A DNA stretch of 64,000 bases, taken from NCBI RefSeq assembly GCF_014654365.1, contig NZ_BNAY01000003.1, positions 806,001 to 870,000 on the forward strand, written 5' to 3'. The translations under genes were made by a program, and so were the position numbers. The first letter of the stretch is position 1. Each line of letters starts with the position of its first letter. This document shows, piece after piece, positions 60,962-64,000 of the stretch. Source of the DNA: Amycolatopsis oliviviridis (GTDB taxonomy: Bacteria > Actinomycetota > Actinomycetes > Mycobacteriales > Pseudonocardiaceae). The notes beneath the pieces were generated by a model, which was not told the DNA's origin, made no database searches, and worked only from the letters and a program-made list of their open reading frames with translations.

Positions 60962-61135
60962 ATGACAGGCGCAGCGACCACCCCGGCGGCACGGACCACG
61001 AGGAGCTTGCCCGATCGGGCGATTTCCACGGCTTCGGACCGCATCACTCCTGGTAACGGTGGTGAACTTCAGTTCACCGACGGGCCTTCAGCGCGTGCCT
61101 GGTCGAACGAGCGGATCGAGATCCCCCAGTCATGA
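60962..61135 (+). pseudogene. galU: probable galU remnant (57 codons) coupled to moeA
   Basis: A short frame from ATG 60962 ends with TGA overlapping the moeA start (ATGA, 61132-61135). Its sequence ITPGNGGELQFTD resembles the conserved GalU stretch TPPGxGGEIQLTDAL found near residue 230 of ~300-residue GalU. The first codons (MTGAATTPAARTTR) fit a GalU N-terminus. Only ~57 codons remain and the nucleotide-binding AAGLGTRFLP is missing. In M. tuberculosis galU (Rv0993) occupies exactly this place between the cyclo-ligase and moeA1. An unrelated leader peptide is the alternative. Confidence 0.4.
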
Positions 61136-62403
61136 CGGAGCCCATCGCCGAAGCGGCCGAGACCGAAGACGCGGGACAGTTCCGTTCCGTCGAGGATCAG
61201 ATCGCGCTGACCCTGGACGCCGCGGTACGCCCGCGCCCGGTCCGGGTCGCCATCTCCGAGGCCCAAGGCCTCCTGTGCGCCGAAGAGGTCGTCGCCGAAC
61301 ACGCGCTGCCCGGTTTCGACCAGGCCGCCGTCGACGGCTACGCGGTCCGGAGCGTCGACGTCCGCACCGCGGGCCAGGAGCCGGTGCAGCTGCCGGTGGT
61401 CGGCGAGATCGCCGCCGGTTCACGCCAGCCGCGGCGGCTGCAGCCTGGCCAGGCCGTGCGGGTCGACACCGGCGCGCCGCTGCCCACGCTCGCCGACGCC
61501 GTCGTCCCGACCGCCTACACCGACGGCCACCAGGCCAAGGTCACCGTGCACAAGTCGGTGCCGTCGGCGGGCTACGTGCGCCGGACCGGCGAGGACGTGC
61601 AGATCGGCGACGTCGCCGTACGCAAGGGCGACACCATCGGCTCGGCCCAGGTCGGCCTGCTCGCCGCGGTCGGCCGGGCGAAGGTGCTGGTCTACCCGCG
61701 GCCCCGGGTTTCGATCGTGTCCGTCGGCGACGAACTGGTCGACATCGACCGCACGCCGTCGGTCGGGCAGGTCTACGACGTCAACTCCTACGCGCTGTCC
61801 GCGGCCGCGCGGGACGCGGGCGCCGAAGTGAGCCGCGTCGGCATCGTCCCTGGCGATCCGAAACGGCTGCGGGAGATCGTCGAAGGCCGCCTGCTGATGT
61901 CGGAGATCGTCGTCGTCGCGGGCGGCGCCGGCGGAAGCGCGGGCGACGAGGTGCACGCGGCGCTGTCCGATCTCGGCCACATCGACCTGACCCGCGTCGC
62001 CATGCACCCCGGTTCGGTGCAGGGCTTCGGCAGGCTCGGCCCCGATTCGGTGCCGACGTTCCTGATCCCCGGCAACCCGATGAGCGCGCTGGTCGTGTTC
62101 GAGGTCCTGGTCCGCCCGCTGATCCGCGCCGCGCGCGGCACCCGCAACCCGCACCGCCGGATCGTCGGCGCGCGGCTGCTCTCCCCGATCACCTCGACCA
62201 AGGGGCGCAAGGGTTTCCTGCGCGGGCAGCTGCTGCGCGACGAGGGCAACGGCGAGTATCTGGTGCAGCCGCTCGGGACTTCCGGCGCGCATCTGCTCGC
62301 GTCGCTGGCCGAGGCGAACTGCCTGATCAACATCGACGAAGACCTCACCGAGGTCGCCGCGGGCGAGCAGGTCAAGGTGACCTTCCTGGCCCAGCGGGCG
62401 TAA
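61132..62403 (+). CDS. moeA: MoeA / gephyrin-like protein Glp
   Basis: The 423-residue protein has the molybdopterin molybdotransferase fold: N-terminal domain with FDQAAVDGYAV, GEIAAGSRQPRRLQPGQAVRVDTGAPLP, then the MogA-like domain SIVSVGDELVDIDRTPSVGQVYDVNSYALSAA, VVVAGGAGGSAGDEVHAALSDLG and PGNPMSALVVFEVL, and the C-terminal beta barrel. It can insert molybdate into the cofactor. In Corynebacterium the gephyrin-like protein of this position (Glp, with membrane receptor GlpR) has a role in cell division. Here the TGGxSxG-like segment reads AGGAGGSAG, lacking the usual Thr start, so cofactor chemistry may be altered, favouring a division role (inference). Confidence 0.9.
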   Translation: MTEPIAEAAETEDAGQFRSVEDQIALTLDAAVRPRPVRVAISEAQGLLCAEEVVAEHALPGFDQAAVDGYAVRSVDVRTAGQEPVQLPVVGEIAAGSRQPRRLQPGQAVRVDTGAPLPTLADAVVPTAYTDGHQAKVTVHKSVPSAGYVRRTGEDVQIGDVAVRKGDTIGSAQVGLLAAVGRAKVLVYPRPRVSIVSVGDELVDIDRTPSVGQVYDVNSYALSAAARDAGAEVSRVGIVPGDPKRLREIVEGRLLMSEIVVVAGGAGGSAGDEVHAALSDLGHIDLTRVAMHPGSVQGFGRLGPDSVPTFLIPGNPMSALVVFEVLVRPLIRAARGTRNPHRRIVGARLLSPITSTKGRKGFLRGQLLRDEGNGEYLVQPLGTSGAHLLASLAEANCLINIDEDLTEVAAGEQVKVTFLAQRA

Positions 62404-63074
62404 TGGGCGCACCGATTTCCGGCGTCGCGTATCCCGTCGAGACCCGGCATCCAGGCTGGCCCGCGAAGCTCGGGCCGCTCCGGGTGCCCGCCGGGATCCT
62501 CGCCGTCCGGCCGGTCCGGCTGCGGGACGCCGGCGACTGGAGCCGCGTCCGGCTGCGGGACCGCGAGCATCTGGAGATGTGGGAACCGACCGGCATCGGG
62601 CCGTGGCCGGACCGCAACGCGTTCTGGTCGTGGCCGTCGCAATGGCTGGCTCTGCGGGGCCTCGCCCGGCGCGGCCAGTGCCTCCCGTTCACCATCACGG
62701 TGGATGGACGCTTCGCCGGGCAGATCACTGTGGGTAACGTCATCCGGGCGTCACTCCGGTCGGCCTGGATCGGCTACTGGGTGTCGTCGGACATCGTCCG
62801 CGGCGGCGTCGCGACCGGCGCCGTCGCACTGGTCACCGACCACGTCTTCGACTTCGGCGGACTGCACCGGCTCGAAGCGACCGTCCGCCCCGAAAACACC
62901 CCCAGCCTGCGGGTTCTCGGCAAAGCGGGGTACCGGCAAGAAGGCCTTTTCGAGCGCTACCTCGATGTCGCGGGCGGCTGGCGGGACCATTTCTGCTATG
63001 CGATCACCAAGGAGGAGACCGGTGACGGACTGGTCTCCCGGCTCGTCGCGAAGGGCCTCGCGGAGCGCGTTTGA
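62403..63074 (+). CDS. RimJ/RimL-type GNAT acetyltransferase
   Basis: The 223-residue protein has the GNAT core with the acceptor-binding RDREHLEMWEPTGIGPWPDR, FTITVDGRFAGQITVGNVIRASLRSAWIGYWV, the cofactor loop GGVATGAVALVTDHVF and the C-terminal LHRLEATVRPENTPSLRVLGKAGYRQEGLFERYL. This is the RimJ family pattern (N-terminal acetylation of ribosomal protein S5 in E. coli). Its ATG overlaps the moeA stop by 1 nt (TAATG), so the two are coupled. It corresponds to Rv0995. Confidence 0.92.
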   Translation: MGAPISGVAYPVETRHPGWPAKLGPLRVPAGILAVRPVRLRDAGDWSRVRLRDREHLEMWEPTGIGPWPDRNAFWSWPSQWLALRGLARRGQCLPFTITVDGRFAGQITVGNVIRASLRSAWIGYWVSSDIVRGGVATGAVALVTDHVFDFGGLHRLEATVRPENTPSLRVLGKAGYRQEGLFERYLDVAGGWRDHFCYAITKEETGDGLVSRLVAKGLAERV

Positions 63075-63089
63075 CCCCGTCACGGGGTC
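63073..63089 (+). terminator. short hairpin between the rimJ-type gene and the GlpR-like gene
   Basis: GACCCCG-TCA-CGGGGTC is a 7-bp stem with a 3-nt loop that overlaps the acetyltransferase stop codon. It could be a weak terminator. The following 146 bp up to 63235 have no supported gene and contain the promoter region of the next gene. Confidence 0.35.
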
Positions 63090-63235
63090 GTTCCGGTGAC
63101 CGCGTTACCACAACCTGTGAGATTCACCTAATTTGGTGATGCATTTTCCGTGATCGAAACCGGCGAGTCTGCGCGGCGTGTGTGACTGTTGTGGCTAGCG
63201 TGACTACAGCAGTGGATCGGGGGAGGTGACGGGAG

Positions 63236-64000
63236 ATGCCCAGTTCGGTGATCATCGTCGCGCTCGCAGCGGCATGGCTCGTCGTTCTCGTGCCCATGGT
63301 CGCCCGCAAGCGCCAGCAGGTCGCACGGACGACGGACTCGGCCATGGCGGCGCGGGTCGTGCGGAGCGGGAGCACACGCCACGAGGGACCGGAGGAGTTC
63401 GCCATGGCGGAGAACACGGAACCGTCGGTAGAAGACGACCTGGCCGAGCTCGAGGCCGAACTCGACGCCGACCTCGAAGACGAGGAACCGGAAGCCGAAC
63501 CGCTACCCCAGCCCTCGCGCGCGTCCCACACCGAAAGGGAACGCCAAGGCAGCGGCTACCGGCCGGGCCGGGGCGGTTTCGACCCCGAAGCCGCGGACAT
63601 CGCCGCCCGCGCCAAGTACGCGTTCCGGCAGCGGATCGTCATCGCGCTCCTGGTGCTCGTGGTCACCACCGCGGTCGTCGCCGGCTTCCTGACCCCGACG
63701 GTCTGGTGGGCCAACGGTGTCGTCGACGCCGTCCTCATCGGCTACCTCGTGTACCTGCGCCGCCAGGTCCGCATCGAGAACGAGATCCGGCAGCGCCGCC
63801 TCGCCCGCTTCAACAACACCCGCGCCCCGCGCCGCTCGATCGCCGACGAAGACGACGCCCCCGAGTCCCCCGAGTCCCACGAGGACGTCGAGGTCGTCGC
63901 CGCCGCCGAGCGCCCGGCCGTCGTGGAACGCAAACCGTCCCCGATGTCCCGCCTCCGGCGCCAAGCCGTCGTCGTCGACCTCGACGACGAGGATCCGGCC
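63236..64000 (+). CDS. GlpR-like divisome membrane protein (partial, 3' end outside window)
   Basis: The visible 255 codons encode a membrane protein with an N-terminal helix (residues ~3-22, SVIIVALAAAWLVVLVPMVA), a long acidic disordered stretch (~55-115, ELEAELDADLEDEE), two close membrane helices (~135-155 and ~158-175, IALLVLVVTTAVVAGFL and VVDAVLIGYLVYL), then a charged tail with RRQAVVVDLDDED. The layout and the position after moeA-rimJ match Rv0996 and the corynebacterial GlpR receptor, which binds the gephyrin-like Glp. ATG 63236 follows GGGAG. The C-terminus is not in the window. Confidence 0.72.
   Translation, partial: MPSSVIIVALAAAWLVVLVPMVARKRQQVARTTDSAMAARVVRSGSTRHEGPEEFAMAENTEPSVEDDLAELEAELDADLEDEEPEAEPLPQPSRASHTERERQGSGYRPGRGGFDPEAADIAARAKYAFRQRIVIALLVLVVTTAVVAGFLTPTVWWANGVVDAVLIGYLVYLRRQVRIENEIRQRRLARFNNTRAPRRSIADEDDAPESPESHEDVEVVAAAERPAVVERKPSPMSRLRRQAVVVDLDDEDPA

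Noticed and set aside
1-64000. CRISPR arrays, insertion sequences, prophage or integrase genes, rRNA operons
   Set aside because: No regularly spaced repeats, transposase or integrase motifs, or rRNA sequence were recognised; the DUF222 gene is the only mobile-like item.

Overview
The window looks like chromosomal DNA from a high-GC actinobacterium of the Pseudonocardiaceae, most likely Amycolatopsis or a close relative (inference). The reasons are very high GC at third codon positions, frequent GTG starts, ATGA/GTGA gene overlaps, F420-type and MMPL-type genes, and gene order matching a block I know from Mycobacterium tuberculosis (about Rv0992c to Rv1018c). No insertion sequence, prophage, CRISPR array or rRNA operon was seen. 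One tRNA (Gln, anticodon TTG) is present.

Layout. (1) 1-32 kb is mostly conserved chromosome: a partial fatty acid desaturase, tRNA-Gln, a GGDEF protein, glmU-prs, an F420-type oxidoreductase, a lipoprotein, rplY-pth, two small tandem DivIVA-domain genes, a fatty acyl-AMP ligase, an ABC-F ATPase, ispE, a SAM-riboswitch-controlled metN-like ATPase, rsmA, rpfB, tatD and metG, a PadR-drrAB transporter module, pabB, rsmI and a protein O-mannosyltransferase. The order pmt-rsmI-pabB-metG-tatD-rpfB-rsmA-ispE-FAAL-pth-rplY-prs-glmU is the mycobacterial order with insertions: a DUF222 gene and the metN unit sit inside the rpfB-rsmA-ispE run. (2) 32-56 kb is accessory: two lipoproteins, a membrane-anchored Ser/Thr kinase, an acyl-CoA synthetase, a GH20 hexosaminidase behind a DasR-type operator, several TetR/GAF/ArsR regulators next to their probable targets, an aldehyde dehydrogenase-DUF779 pair, a two-component system, an FAD oxidoreductase, an MMPL exporter and a fusion of an alpha/beta hydrolase to a macro domain. 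(3) 56-64 kb returns to a conserved locus: 5-formyl-THF cyclo-ligase, MoeA/Glp, a RimJ-type acetyltransferase and a GlpR-like membrane protein, but with a eukaryotic-type UDP-sugar pyrophosphorylase and a radical SAM-cupin-GHMP kinase operon inserted. What looks like a 57-codon remnant of galU lies at the position where galU is expected.

How the genes work together. The conserved parts supply cell-wall precursors (GlmU, UDPGP enzyme), PRPP, isoprenoid precursors, translation quality control (Pth, RsmA, RsmI, MetG) and division or resuscitation functions (RpfB, DivIVA-like proteins, Glp/GlpR). Several regulators have visible palindromic or repeated sites in their own promoter regions, so the accessory region is a series of small self-controlled modules. 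The best candidates for an undescribed system are the UDPGP / radical SAM / cupin / GHMP kinase locus, which could build an unusual UDP-sugar, and the hydrolase-macro fusion protein.
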